Positions 47,101 through 54,747 of a DNA stretch of 64,000 nt are shown one piece after another. The stretch spans positions 62,001 to 126,000 of the forward strand of contig JAJVIK010000001.1 of NCBI GenBank assembly GCA_022072055.1. Reading direction: 5' to 3'. Within the stretch, counting starts at the first letter, position 1. Every line of letters begins with the position of its first letter. The position numbers were made by a program, and so were the translations under genes. Below the pieces are notes generated by a model. That model worked only from the letters and a program-made list of their open reading frames with translations, was not told the origin of the DNA and searched no databases. The DNA comes from a bacterium (lineage in GTDB: Bacteria; Hinthialibacterota; Hinthialibacteria; OLB16).

Positions 47101-47904
47101 CAGGTAGTCGGGCAGTGGTGGGCGCACATCCTCCGTTTGGGGCATATCCTCCCATCGGAGAAGGTGCGCGTGGCCCTGGAGAGTATCCTCAAGTACAACT
47201 GGATGGAGCGGATGGGGGATTTCAAACAGAATCCGCGGGTCTATGCCGGACCGGAGGATTCGGGGCTGCTGTGTTGCACTTGGCCAAAGGGGGGGCGTCC
47301 CAAGGTCCCCATTCTCTATTGCGATGAGGCCTGGACCGGGATCGAGTATCAGGTTGCGGGGCATCTGATCTTTGAAGGGATGGCCGAGCGCGGCGCTGAG
47401 ATTGTTCGCAAGGCGCGGAGACGGTCCAACGGGAAGTTGCGCCCTGGGACGCACCCTTCCGGTGTGGGGAATCCCTGGAACGAGATCGAGTGTGGGGATC
47501 ATTACGCGCGGGCGATGAGCAGCTACGCCCTCCTGCTCGCCGCTCAGGGGCAGGACTACGAGGGTCCCGCCGGGCGGATCGCCTTCCATCCTGCGATCGG
47601 GGGAGAGTGTCACCGGTCGTTCTTCAGCGCCGCCGAGGGATGGGGGTCGTTCGAGCAGGTGCGCGAAGGGACCGCCCAGCGGGAGGCGGTCTTTGTCGCT
47701 TGGGGTCGTGTCGAGGCGCGCGAGCTCCGATTCACGCTCCCCACCGAGGCTCGCGAGCTTACCGAAAGCAGGCTGCTTCTTTCGGGCAACGCCATCCCGT
47801 GCGCGGTCGTCCTCGAATCGAACGTGGCGCGGTTCGCGCTCGCGAAGCCGCTTGCGCTCGCCGCGGGCGACCGTCTCCTTGTGGAAATGGCCTGGCGCGC
47901 CTGA
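44116..47904 (+). CDS. GH116-type (GBA2-like) glycoside hydrolase with inserted domains, Tat-exported
   Basis: The start is GTG at 44116 with GGGAGGCG upstream, giving the Tat signal SKKPISRREFLSLAGRMG. The N-terminal GBA2-like domain begins at LEHIAFPLGGIGTGSIALSG. The C-terminal (alpha/alpha)6 barrel has NCTHVYNYAQAMACLYPSLE, QFNTYDDAVYELNSFIGSLY and AWTGIEYQVAGHLI, typical of GH116. Between them (about residues 290-640) are an insert with an amidotransferase-like fold (VDVIWHGPLGDQGFSEP) and a levanase-like carbohydrate-binding segment (ADFEGDQYAPGW, GWGHINVDDIRLSDR). At about 1260 residues it is longer than usual because of these inserts. It probably removes beta-linked glucose or xylose in the periplasm. 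It overlaps the GT2 gene by one base. Confidence 0.88.
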   Translation: MSKKPISRREFLSLAGRMGVAGSLAARLYEQRAWSSPVEVRESLTPLVDCGLVQGPVYEGEFLEHIAFPLGGIGTGSIALSGSAELVEWQIWNKVHKPARVGQTFFALSGKSGDTQFQRVLQTKASSELPDLAPMKSLRFRGEFPIAYVEFEDDLPVEVSLEALSPMIPLQPENSAYPLALFTWKLKNKSDKRIEGHLVASLQNAVGHDGFAAVREHLFSGYGKNRVRVAKGRKSTQLFFDAAIGRAGRFDKSVIAATNLREIERVLAATERAKVHYKGDWEKGAILLSESVLKDGVDVIWHGPLGDQGFSEPSQLLAMARAVEAGTHLVLIGGPSSLARTLLDPPLAENNSVLIADFEGDQYAPGWRTEGEAFGDGPIKGPLPGQSPVGGYLGLGLVNSYRGTDVTVGKLISPDFTLSKPYLQFLIGGGDSAETQIRLVVGGQVVRKDSGFNTETLRRKVWDVSEFLNQIAHLEIVDENKGGWGHINVDDIRLSDRKDVAFTPEEAEVIRKLLPFSAEAFSENSETWNGERKHDLFRAVTPSVFAEICPARIEGLTLKDEAESIGAGKDAAPLAILGTCGKGKVLFLNFDLESLHPGQLTPLLGGVTAFLAGRRYSPRTGWPSDSPHAGSMALAALVPEAEVLPAWRDVSEIDPFLRGEDLEEQAPAIPSPLGETFAGALRVPYSLEPGEETVASFALAWHFPNHYLSAFHEPAEILGNRYNTLFRDAGDVVRTFVRKREEVEGLTRLFHDTFYGSTLPVDLLDCVSSQFSILKSQTSLWLADGTFAGWEGVVGEGGCCPMNCTHVYNYAQAMACLYPSLERDVRSKDLGIQLTEEGVIHHRLALPLSAERASGEALDGQLGTLLKLYREYRRCPDDKFLRKWWENAKRALQFVWRNHDPEGKGVIRDRQFNTYDDAVYELNSFIGSLYLAALRAMEEMALRMGDSATAEECRKRFELGSESVAAECWDGEYFMQPADLETIEGRNYGKGCLSDQVVGQWWAHILRLGHILPSEKVRVALESILKYNWMERMGDFKQNPRVYAGPEDSGLLCCTWPKGGRPKVPILYCDEAWTGIEYQVAGHLIFEGMAERGAEIVRKARRRSNGKLRPGTHPSGVGNPWNEIECGDHYARAMSSYALLLAAQGQDYEGPAGRIAFHPAIGGECHRSFFSAAEGWGSFEQVREGTAQREAVFVAWGRVEARELRFTLPTEARELTESRLLLSGNAIPCAVVLESNVARFALAKPLALAAGDRLLVEMAWRA

Positions 47905-48623
47905 TGCTGCTCTCGATCATCATCCCCATTTACAACGAGGAGCCGCAGCTGGAGGAGATCCTCGAGCGGGTCTACAAGGTCCCGCATGAGCCCAAGGAGC
48001 TGATTCTGGTCGATGATTTTTCCAGCGATGGAACGAGGGACATACTGGAAAGATATCGAGCGCGCCCCAACACCAAGGTCATCTTCCAGGAAATGAACCG
48101 GGGGAAGGGATTCGCGATCCGCACCGGACTCAAGGAGGCCGGCGGCGAGATTGTCATTATTCAGGACGCCGACCTGGAATATGACCCGGAGGACATTCCG
48201 GCTGTAATCGAACCAATCCTCAAGGGACGGACGGATGTTTGTTACGGCTCCCGTTTCATCGGCGGACTCGAGCGAATGGCGATCCCCAATCGAGTGGCCA
48301 ACTGGTTGCTCGCAAAGATGGTCTCCTGGTTGTTCTGGGTTCGCATCACGGACGAAGCCACCGCTTACAAGGCGTTTCGCCGAAATGTGCTTGACCGGAT
48401 CGAGCTGGAATGCGAGGGCTTTGAGTTCTGTCCGGAAGTGACCGCCAAGGTCTTGCGTCTCGGCTACCGGATCCCGGAGGTCTCCGTCCGCTTCCGCGCG
48501 CGCACGGTCTGGGAGGGAAAGAAAATTGGCTGGGAGGATTTTTTCGTCGCGGTGAAAACCCTGCTCAAATTCCGATTCGTAAGGCCGCGAGTCTTCTCGA
48601 AGGAAGCCGAACCGAGACTGTGA
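47904..48623 (+). CDS. Family 2 glycosyltransferase (dolichol-phosphate mannosyltransferase-like)
   Basis: The ATG at 47904 shares a base with the preceding TGA (TGATG); the track start at 47490 lies inside the GH116 gene. The GT-A fold markers are LSIIIPIYNEEPQLEEILER, the nucleotide-binding LILVDDFSSDGTRD, and the metal site in IIQDADLEYDPED. YGSRFIGGLERM follows. There is no C-terminal membrane pair, so it resembles the soluble DPM1 class. It probably transfers a sugar to a polyprenyl phosphate carrier. Pairing with an exported glycosidase suggests handling of cell-envelope or storage glycans (inference). Confidence 0.9.
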   Translation: MLLSIIIPIYNEEPQLEEILERVYKVPHEPKELILVDDFSSDGTRDILERYRARPNTKVIFQEMNRGKGFAIRTGLKEAGGEIVIIQDADLEYDPEDIPAVIEPILKGRTDVCYGSRFIGGLERMAIPNRVANWLLAKMVSWLFWVRITDEATAYKAFRRNVLDRIELECEGFEFCPEVTAKVLRLGYRIPEVSVRFRARTVWEGKKIGWEDFFVAVKTLLKFRFVRPRVFSKEAEPRL

Positions 48624-48696
48624 GGGAGCTGTCTAACGAACTTGAACCCCCGGCGCATGCGGCTCATAATGGCGAATGGATCCGGAGGAGAGCCAA

Positions 48697-48984
48697 GTGA
48701 CCACCAAGACCTTTGATGTCGGCGAAATCCGCGAGCGGGGATTCGAAATCCTGGATGAGGCCCTTAAGGAGGGACCGGTCCACATCACCAAGGGCAGCGA
48801 ACCGGCCTATGTCCTGGTCAGCGAGGAGGATTACGCGCAATTCGTGGGAAATGGCGAGAACGACATGGATGAGGAGGAACCATTCGAGGAAAGGATGCGA
48901 AAGTCTCTAGAGGACATCGGAGCTGGGAGGGTGAGCCGGGGCACGGCGGAGGACCTTCTCAAGGAACTCGGCATCCGCCAATGA
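48697..48984 (+). CDS. Phd/YefM-like antitoxin
   Basis: I prefer the GTG at 48697 (MTTKTFDVGEIRERG), with GGAGGAG eight bases upstream, over the ATG at 48676. The N-terminal part (GFEILDEALKEGPVHITKGS followed by EPAYVLVSEEDYAQF) is the Phd/YefM fold with the typical xPAYVLVS strand. The acidic C-terminus is the usual toxin-binding tail. It overlaps the toxin gene by 4 bp. Confidence 0.85.
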   Translation: MTTKTFDVGEIRERGFEILDEALKEGPVHITKGSEPAYVLVSEEDYAQFVGNGENDMDEEEPFEERMRKSLEDIGAGRVSRGTAEDLLKELGIRQ

Positions 48985-49262
48985 CGCATCAGCTGGTCTG
49001 GTCCGCCCACTTCAAGCGTTCGGCGGAGCGATTCATCCGAAAACATCGCGATCTCGCCCACAAGCTGGATGTGGTAGTCAGCCAGCTCGAAACTGACCCG
49101 ACCGATCCAAGACTCAAACTGCACCCCTTGCTTGGAGGCCTTTCAGGTTTTCAAGCCGCGAGCCTCGGCCACAAATTCAGAATCGTTCTTCAGATTGACG
49201 ATGAAAGCAAAGAGATCACCCTCGTGGACATCGGCTCCCACGACGAGGCGTACGGAGGGTGA
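48981..49262 (+). CDS. RelE/ParE-family toxin
   Basis: The 93-residue protein has the RelE/ParE layout: helices AHFKRSAERFIRKHRDLAHK, a middle segment LKLHPLLGGLSGFQAASLGH, and strands KFRIVLQIDDESKEITLVDIGSHDEAY. The terminal GSHDEAY is typical of the YoeB/RelE-like mRNA-interferase group. It is translationally coupled to the Phd-like antitoxin, which fits autoregulation by the complex. Confidence 0.87.
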   Translation: MTHQLVWSAHFKRSAERFIRKHRDLAHKLDVVVSQLETDPTDPRLKLHPLLGGLSGFQAASLGHKFRIVLQIDDESKEITLVDIGSHDEAYGG

Positions 49263-49268
49263 GGCCCC

Positions 49269-49568
49269 CTATTCGTCCTTGATCCTCACGATGTACTCCC
49301 CCGGTTTGGTCCATTGCAGACGCTCTCGGGCGAGACGCTCCTGCTCGAAGAGGGTCGAGGCGCGGCTCCTTTCCTGCTCGGAAAGCTGTTGAATCTCCTC
49401 GGCGAGCGACACAAGGTCCCGCTGCACGCGCTCCACTTCCGCGGCGCGACGGTTGACCCCATCCTGATTCGAGAGCAGGAGCCCCCCAATAAGGACCGCG
49501 AGGATCAGCATCAGCCCGGTGACCCATGTCCCGCCCGAGGACTCGGACGGTTCAACCCTTCTCCCCAT
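49269..49568 (-). CDS. FtsB/DivIC-like septum formation initiator
   Basis: A single N-terminal membrane helix (VTGLMLILAVLIGGLLL) is followed by a coiled coil (AAEVERVQRDLVSLAEEIQQ). The family tail is RLARERLQWTKPGEYIVRIK. Length (99 residues) fits FtsB/DivIC. It would act in the divisome with FtsL and FtsQ, which are not nearby. The gene faces the RelE toxin gene with only 6 bp between stops. Confidence 0.82.
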   Translation of the reverse strand: MGRRVEPSESSGGTWVTGLMLILAVLIGGLLLSNQDGVNRRAAEVERVQRDLVSLAEEIQQLSEQERSRASTLFEQERLARERLQWTKPGEYIVRIKDE

Positions 49569-49621
49569 TTATTCTTCCCCAATGTCCGCCCTGGACAGGC
49601 GGAACCACTTTCAAGTCGCCC

Positions 49622-50665
49622 CTACTTCCAGCCCCCATAGACCTCAATCACGCGCTTCTTCACCCGCGCGATGAAATCCCCGTCGGCCACGCGGTCATCC
49701 GCCACGGTGTACCACAGACCCGCCTCGCGGACATAACGTGGCAAGATCCGAAGCGCCTCGGCCACATCCTCCCAAGTGACCCCCATCGCCTCAGGTCGGA
49801 TATCCACACCCACATGGTGAATCGCGGCGAGCATCTCCTCGGCCTTGTTTTCCTGCAGCGCGGAGCCGATGTAGATGCCGAGACACACCGGTTGACCGTG
49901 GATAAAATGCTTCCCGGTGAGGGATTCAAGAGCATAGAAGAAAAAATGTTCAACCCCCTCGATATGACAGGGGTTCCAACCCGCGTTGTGATAGGCCGCG
50001 CCGCCCCAGCGGTGCGCGTTCATCAACGTCCGGATGCCTTCCTCATTCACATCGCGGATGTCATCCAGGCGCGCCATCACGCCATCGAGGACAGTCTTGG
50101 CCTCATCCACAAGGCGCTGGTCATAGGGCCACTTCGGCTCGGTCTTGCCGCGGTCGAGCGCGATCTTCCAGTCGGCGTGCGCGGTGTGGTAGCACAGGAT
50201 GTCGCAGACACCGCTCCGGTTGAGGAGTTTGGGCGCGGACTGAATGACTTCGAAATCAATGTAAACCGCCTCGGGGACCACATACCCGATATAACGGACC
50301 TTGCCCCCCGTGCGGACCGCGCCGCGATGGCCGAAGGCCGCGTTGACCGTCATCGCGGTGGGAATCTGGAACAGGGGCAGCCTTCGGTTCCAGGCCACGA
50401 GCTTGGCGACATCCAGCGCCTGCCCGCCGCCGAGACCCACCACCGAATTGCAGGCGGGCATCCGCTCGATCTCCCGCGCGAGGTCCTCGGCATCCAAGGT
50501 GTTTACAAAGTAGGCTTGAGCCATCCCCTGGTCAAAGAAAGGCTCGAATTTGGGCCAAAGGTCCTCCATGGTGACCACCAAATAGGGGCGGTGGACAAAC
50601 GCCTTGATTTCGCCGATCAGGTTGCGACCATAGATGGTGGTGAAGAACTGCCCGGTTTGTTCCAT
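49622..50665 (-). CDS. Iron-type alcohol / glycerol-1-phosphate dehydrogenase-like protein
   Basis: The ATG at 50665 has GGGAGGGG six bases upstream. The nucleotide-binding loop is VVGLGGGQALDVAKLVAW, and the cofactor and metal region includes IPTAMTVNAAFGHRGA. Metal ligands fit the Asp in GVCDILCYHTAHAD and the histidines in IEGVEHFFFYALE and FIHGQPV. This is the dehydroquinate synthase/glycerol-1-phosphate dehydrogenase superfamily. Members reduce sugar phosphates or glycerol derivatives with NAD(P)H. The substrate cannot be assigned. It stands alone with a 213-bp upstream gap. Confidence 0.85.
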   Translation of the reverse strand: MEQTGQFFTTIYGRNLIGEIKAFVHRPYLVVTMEDLWPKFEPFFDQGMAQAYFVNTLDAEDLAREIERMPACNSVVGLGGGQALDVAKLVAWNRRLPLFQIPTAMTVNAAFGHRGAVRTGGKVRYIGYVVPEAVYIDFEVIQSAPKLLNRSGVCDILCYHTAHADWKIALDRGKTEPKWPYDQRLVDEAKTVLDGVMARLDDIRDVNEEGIRTLMNAHRWGGAAYHNAGWNPCHIEGVEHFFFYALESLTGKHFIHGQPVCLGIYIGSALQENKAEEMLAAIHHVGVDIRPEAMGVTWEDVAEALRILPRYVREAGLWYTVADDRVADGDFIARVKKRVIEVYGGWK

Positions 50666-50878
50666 GAAGCCCCCTCCCGGCGCGGCCAGCGCCGGAACAT
50701 GATAACAGACTGGAATAAATCAGGATAAAGTAACTGATTTGAGGAGGTTTCGCAAGGTGCTTTACAGGCATTTCCTGAAACAGGCAGCCGCCCGTTCTCA
50801 TTGAGATGTGCGTACCGTCACAACCTGATTGACCAGCCGAGGAGCTGAGAAGGTGGCAGGGATCTGAATTGGCCCGGT

Positions 50879-51259
50879 CTAAGGCCGATTGAGAAACTTC
50901 TCCATCGCGTTGATGAACTCCATGCCTTGCTCGATCAACTCCTCCGCCTCCTCATGGTTCAGGGAGGCGTTGATCCCATAGTCGCCTTCTCTCCGCTTGT
51001 CGAAGGAATCCAAGAGCCAACGATGATACTTCTGTTCGATAAGGCCTCCCTTGGCTAGATGCTCCCCAAACGCGGCGTGGACGCCAGAGTGCTTTCGGAA
51101 CCTCAAACCCCGTCCAAGGAGCACCGCCTGGGCGGCATAAAACATGGCGTAATATGCCCTTCCCGCGGCAAACTCGGGTTCACCCTCGCGCAGGAGGACT
51201 CGAGCTGCCCACAACGATCGACGCGCCTTTTCGAGGAGCCTGACCGATTCGTCATTCAC
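50879..51259 (-). CDS. HEPN-domain protein, toxin-type partner of MNT (second pair)
   Basis: The HEPN fold is clear: LLEKARRSLWAARVLLREGE, then AAGRAYYAMFYAAQAVLLGR. The RNase-type motif RKHSGVH fits Rx4-6H, so it may be an active nuclease. The start is GTG at 51259, overlapping the MNT stop by 4 bp (GTGA). This pair is not closely similar to the first MNT-HEPN pair at 33 kb. Confidence 0.87.
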   Translation of the reverse strand: MNDESVRLLEKARRSLWAARVLLREGEPEFAAGRAYYAMFYAAQAVLLGRGLRFRKHSGVHAAFGEHLAKGGLIEQKYHRWLLDSFDKRREGDYGINASLNHEEAEELIEQGMEFINAMEKFLNRP

Positions 51260-51582
51260 GCGGGGATAGCATCCTTCTCGATGGCTCTAAGAAATGACAA
51301 CTCCCGTCTATCCCACAGGTCCCGTGAAACAAAGGTCCGACTGATGGCTACCCCATATTTCAAGGAAAGATCGGACACAATCTCCCCAGTCAGGTCAACT
51401 TCCCCGGCATATCGGTTCATTGGATCAAGGACAATCAAGACATCCAGGTCCGATTCAGGGCCCTCTTCGCCACGAGAAAACGAACCGAAGAGGTAGACCC
51501 CGACAAGACGATTTCCGTAGAGGTCTCTGAGTTTTCCGCGGAGCTCCCGCAAGAGCTCCGCGACCATTGAATTCACGGACAT
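51256..51582 (-). CDS. Minimal nucleotidyltransferase (MNT), second MNT-HEPN pair
   Basis: The motif GSFSRGEEGPESDLDVLIVL gives the GSx10DxD active site. A C-terminal part (LSLKYGVAISRTFVSRDLWD) is typical of MNT partners of HEPN proteins. It precedes the HEPN gene with a 4-bp overlap and probably adenylylates or otherwise restrains it. It diverges from the cupin gene with 176 bp between. Confidence 0.88.
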   Translation of the reverse strand: MSVNSMVAELLRELRGKLRDLYGNRLVGVYLFGSFSRGEEGPESDLDVLIVLDPMNRYAGEVDLTGEIVSDLSLKYGVAISRTFVSRDLWDRRELSFLRAIEKDAIPA

Positions 51583-51758
51583 GCCCTTTCCATCGGTTGA
51601 TCCGACAAGCGCCTTTGATTCCCTGTAGGGTTCTGCCTGTATCTCTCAGAAAGAATACAATCTCCAACCAAGATTCGCCAGACCAGCGCAAATTCACGGC
51701 GGCGTAACCTGCTTGGAGTTGTGGCGTAGGCTGGAGGGAGTAACATCCCCCCAAGACC

Positions 51759-52151
51759 ATGCCCCTCATCCGAACCAGTGAATCTGAAATGGGTCCGGGG
51801 AACCGTCCGGCGTGGAGCTCGGTCACCAGCGCGGGAGTTTTCCGAGTCCCCACCGAGGGCGGTTGGTTTGACCGCCACTATCACGACTGCCACGAGTATT
51901 GGCTGATCTTCAAGGGCAGCGCCAAGGTTCTCTCCGAAGGTCAAGAATACTATGTGAAAGCAGGAGACATCGTGTGCACCCGGGCCGGCGATGAGCATGA
52001 TGTGCTCGAGGTGTATGCGGACCTGGAGGCCTTCTGGTTCGAAGACGCCACTCCGCCGGGAGGGCGCACCGGGCACCTGCACAAGACCCCCTCCCTCGCG
52101 CGGGGGCATCCGGTTCCCCACAAGCCGCCGCCCGAGGATTTTCCCGCATGA
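51759..52151 (+). CDS. Small cupin-domain protein
   Basis: A single cupin barrel is seen: the first metal motif is FDRHYHDCHEYWLIFKGSAK, and the second is VKAGDIVCTRAGDEHDVLEV. It could bind a metal and a sugar or act as an isomerase. The last 25 residues (TGHLHKTPSLARGHPVPHKP) form an extra histidine-rich tail. It is coupled by a 4-bp overlap to a Gfo/Idh/MocA gene, so a role in sugar conversion is likely. Confidence 0.85.
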   Translation: MPLIRTSESEMGPGNRPAWSSVTSAGVFRVPTEGGWFDRHYHDCHEYWLIFKGSAKVLSEGQEYYVKAGDIVCTRAGDEHDVLEVYADLEAFWFEDATPPGGRTGHLHKTPSLARGHPVPHKPPPEDFPA

Positions 52152-53197
52152 AGAAACCACTCGAGTGCATCCAAATCGGGGTCGGAGGCTGGGGGGAGCA
52201 TTGGTGTACCGAGGTCCTGCCGCGTCTCGGCGCGCTGGGTCTCGCCAAAACGGTCGCGGCGGTGGACATCAACCCGGATGTCCTGCCGCGCGCCAAGGAC
52301 ACTCTGGGCCTTTCCGATAATCAACTCCACACCAGCGCCGAGGAGGCGCTCTCCAAGCACAAGGCCGACTTTATCACCATCGTGGTTCCACCTTCGCAAC
52401 ATGAGAGGATGGTCGACCTGGCCCTTGAGCATGGTTGTCACATCCTATCCGAGAAGCCGATCGCCGAGAGCATGGAGGCCTGTTGCCGAATCCACCGGAA
52501 GGTGTTGAACGCCGGGCTTAAGATGGCGGTCACCATGAGCCACCGTTTCGACCAGGACAAGCAGTCGCTGGAGGCGGCGATCAAGAGCGGCGATTATGGA
52601 CGCTTAAACTATCTGGTGCACCGCTTCACCCACAACTGCCGGGAGTACGGAAGCTGGGGAAAGTTTCGGCATGAGATCCCGGATGCCCTGCTGGTCGAAG
52701 GAACGGTCCACCACTTCGATATTCATCGCGCCCTTTCCGGATCGAACGCGATGTCGGTTTACGCGGTCACTTGGAACCCGCCTTGGGGAGAGTTCAGAGG
52801 CGACTCCACCGCTCTGATCACGATCGGAATGGAGAATGGAACCCGCTGCCTCTACGAAGGGGCGAAGGCCAACGCCTCCACTCTGAACGGCTGGGAGAAC
52901 GATTACATCCGCGCCGAGTGCGAGCATGGAACGCTGGAGCTGGACCGTCGCATGCTCAGGGTTCTTCGCGGGGGTCCCTGGGAAGAACCGGTTTCGCATG
53001 CCCTGCCTCTCCTTGAGCGGCCCAGCTGGATGAACCCTTGGCTCGCGGAGATGTTCTGCGAGTGGCTCCTGGGCGGACCGGAACCTCCCAATTCCCTGGA
53101 AGACAATATCCAGTGCTGCGCGCTGCTCTTCGCCGCGATCCGTTCGGCGCACACCGGAGAGGTGGTGAATGTCCAGCGATTCCTCGCGGAGCACTAG
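52148..53197 (+). CDS. Gfo/Idh/MocA-family oxidoreductase (cytoplasmic)
   Basis: There is no export signal, in contrast to the paralogue at 39.5 kb. The NAD-binding start is CIQIGVGGWGEHWCTEVLPR. The catalytic EKP motif is in HILSEKPIAESMEACCRI, and MTMSHRFDQD-like residues follow (MAVTMSHRFDQDKQSLEAAI). The C-terminal domain includes LVEGTVHHFDIHRALSG. It probably oxidises or reduces a cyclic polyol or sugar. It is overlapped by the cupin gene upstream and followed 37 bp later by the secreted PQQ-type protein. Confidence 0.9.
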   Translation: MKKPLECIQIGVGGWGEHWCTEVLPRLGALGLAKTVAAVDINPDVLPRAKDTLGLSDNQLHTSAEEALSKHKADFITIVVPPSQHERMVDLALEHGCHILSEKPIAESMEACCRIHRKVLNAGLKMAVTMSHRFDQDKQSLEAAIKSGDYGRLNYLVHRFTHNCREYGSWGKFRHEIPDALLVEGTVHHFDIHRALSGSNAMSVYAVTWNPPWGEFRGDSTALITIGMENGTRCLYEGAKANASTLNGWENDYIRAECEHGTLELDRRMLRVLRGGPWEEPVSHALPLLERPSWMNPWLAEMFCEWLLGGPEPPNSLEDNIQCCALLFAAIRSAHTGEVVNVQRFLAEH

Positions 53198-53234
53198 CGG
53201 TCTTGGCCGACCTCCTCCAGAATCCCACTCACCC

Positions 53235-54737
53235 ATGCGCCGCAGACTGCTCCTATCGCTCATGATTCTCGCGCCACTGCCCCTGGCGGCTCTCGCGGCC
53301 GACCAACCCCAGTGGGGTGAGCTCCATTCGCGCAATCAGGTCTCCAAGGAAACCGGACTCACCACCACCTTCAATCCGGAGACAGGCGAGAACATCCGCT
53401 GGTCGGTGGAACTCGGCACGAGCACTTACACCACCCCCATCATTGCCGGAGGAAGAGTGCTGATCGGGACCAACAACGAGGACCCGCGCGACCCGGAGCA
53501 CCTTGGGGATCGCGGGATCCTCCTGTGTCTCGACGAAAAGGATGGATCGCTTCTTTGGCAGTTGGTCATCCCGAAGATCGCGGCCTATCAGGACTGGCCC
53601 AAAGTGGGACTGACCTCGGTTCCGACAGTCGAGGGGGACCGGATTTACCTGATCACCAATCGTTGCGAGGCGATGTGCCTGGACCTGCAGGGACAATCCA
53701 ACGGAAACGATGGCCCCTTTGTTCAGGAAGGGGCCTACATGGCTCTCTCGGACGAGGGAACTCCGGTGGGCGAGAAAGACGCCGACATCCTGTGGGTGAC
53801 CGATCTGATCGAGACCCTCGGGGTCCACCCGCATGATTCCACGCACGGCTCGATTCTGGTCCAGGACCAGTACCTCTATCTCTGCACCTCAAACGGGGTG
53901 GATGCCGGTCACAAGTTCATCCCGGCGCTGGAGGCTCCCAGCCTCGCGGCTCTGGACAAGGCCACCGGCAAGGTGCTCGCGGTGGATGGGGAGAACATGG
54001 GCCCGCGCACGGTCCACTGCACTTGGTCCTCGCCTTCCCTCGGAACGGCCAACGGACAACCTGTCCTCTGCTTCGGGGGCGGGGATGGGGTGGTCTATGG
54101 ATTCAGGCCGCTGGATCCCGCAAAACCACCCACCGAAACCACAATCCTGCAACGTCTGTGGCGCTTCGACTGCGACCCCGAGGCTCCCAAAGAGAATGTT
54201 CATCAATACAAGGGCAACCTCAAGGTCAGCCCCAGCAACATCACCGGGATGCCGGTCTTTGTGGATGGCCGTGTGTATGTCGAGGCGGGAGGCGACTTGT
54301 GGCACGGCAAGACCGAGGCTTGGCTGAAATGCATTGATGCCGGCCGGAGCGGAACGGTCACCGATACCGCGCTGGTCTGGTCCTATCCCCTCGAAAAACA
54401 CTGCATGTCCACCCCGGCGGTGACCGAGGAGTTGGTGTTCATCGGAGACTGCGGACGTCACATGCACTGTGTGGAACGGAAAACGGGACAAGGCTGTTGG
54501 AAGCTGGACACCGAGGGGGAAATCTGGGGATCCCCGCTCGTGGCGGACGGCAAGGTCACCATCGGGACTCTGAGCGGCGAGCTCTGGGTTTTCTCCGCCA
54601 AGCGGGAGCTCGAAGTCCTCGCGCGAATCGACATGAAGTCTCCGATTCACGCCACCCCCAGCGCCGCAAATGGGGTCCTCTATGTGGCGACGATGAACCG
54701 GTTGTACGCCATTTCCTCAAAGAGCGTTGCGGATTAG
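53235..54737 (+). CDS. Secreted PQQ-like beta-propeller protein
   Basis: The start is the ATG at 53235 (MRRRLLLSLMILAPLPLAAL, a signal peptide); the track start at 53169 lies in the previous gene. The mature part is a PQQ/BamB-like propeller with repeats such as ILLCLDEKDGSLLWQLVIPK, PSLAALDKATGKVLAVDGEN and HCVERKTGQGCWKLDTEGEI. It is probably periplasmic and may be a quinoprotein-like dehydrogenase or a scaffold. The PQQ-binding residues cannot be confirmed. It is likely cotranscribed with the oxidoreductase and cupin. Confidence 0.85.
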   Translation: MRRRLLLSLMILAPLPLAALAADQPQWGELHSRNQVSKETGLTTTFNPETGENIRWSVELGTSTYTTPIIAGGRVLIGTNNEDPRDPEHLGDRGILLCLDEKDGSLLWQLVIPKIAAYQDWPKVGLTSVPTVEGDRIYLITNRCEAMCLDLQGQSNGNDGPFVQEGAYMALSDEGTPVGEKDADILWVTDLIETLGVHPHDSTHGSILVQDQYLYLCTSNGVDAGHKFIPALEAPSLAALDKATGKVLAVDGENMGPRTVHCTWSSPSLGTANGQPVLCFGGGDGVVYGFRPLDPAKPPTETTILQRLWRFDCDPEAPKENVHQYKGNLKVSPSNITGMPVFVDGRVYVEAGGDLWHGKTEAWLKCIDAGRSGTVTDTALVWSYPLEKHCMSTPAVTEELVFIGDCGRHMHCVERKTGQGCWKLDTEGEIWGSPLVADGKVTIGTLSGELWVFSAKRELEVLARIDMKSPIHATPSAANGVLYVATMNRLYAISSKSVAD

Positions 54738-54747
54738 TCCACGCGGC

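Noticed and set aside
49526-50728. 400-residue plus-strand ORF
   Set aside because: It is antisense to the iron-type dehydrogenase gene, which has intact cofactor and metal motifs and a strong ribosome site.
50666-50878. Possible RNA gene in the 213-bp gap
   Set aside because: I looked for tRNA-like cloverleaf and other structure and saw only a short GGCGC-GCGCC hairpin; support is too weak.
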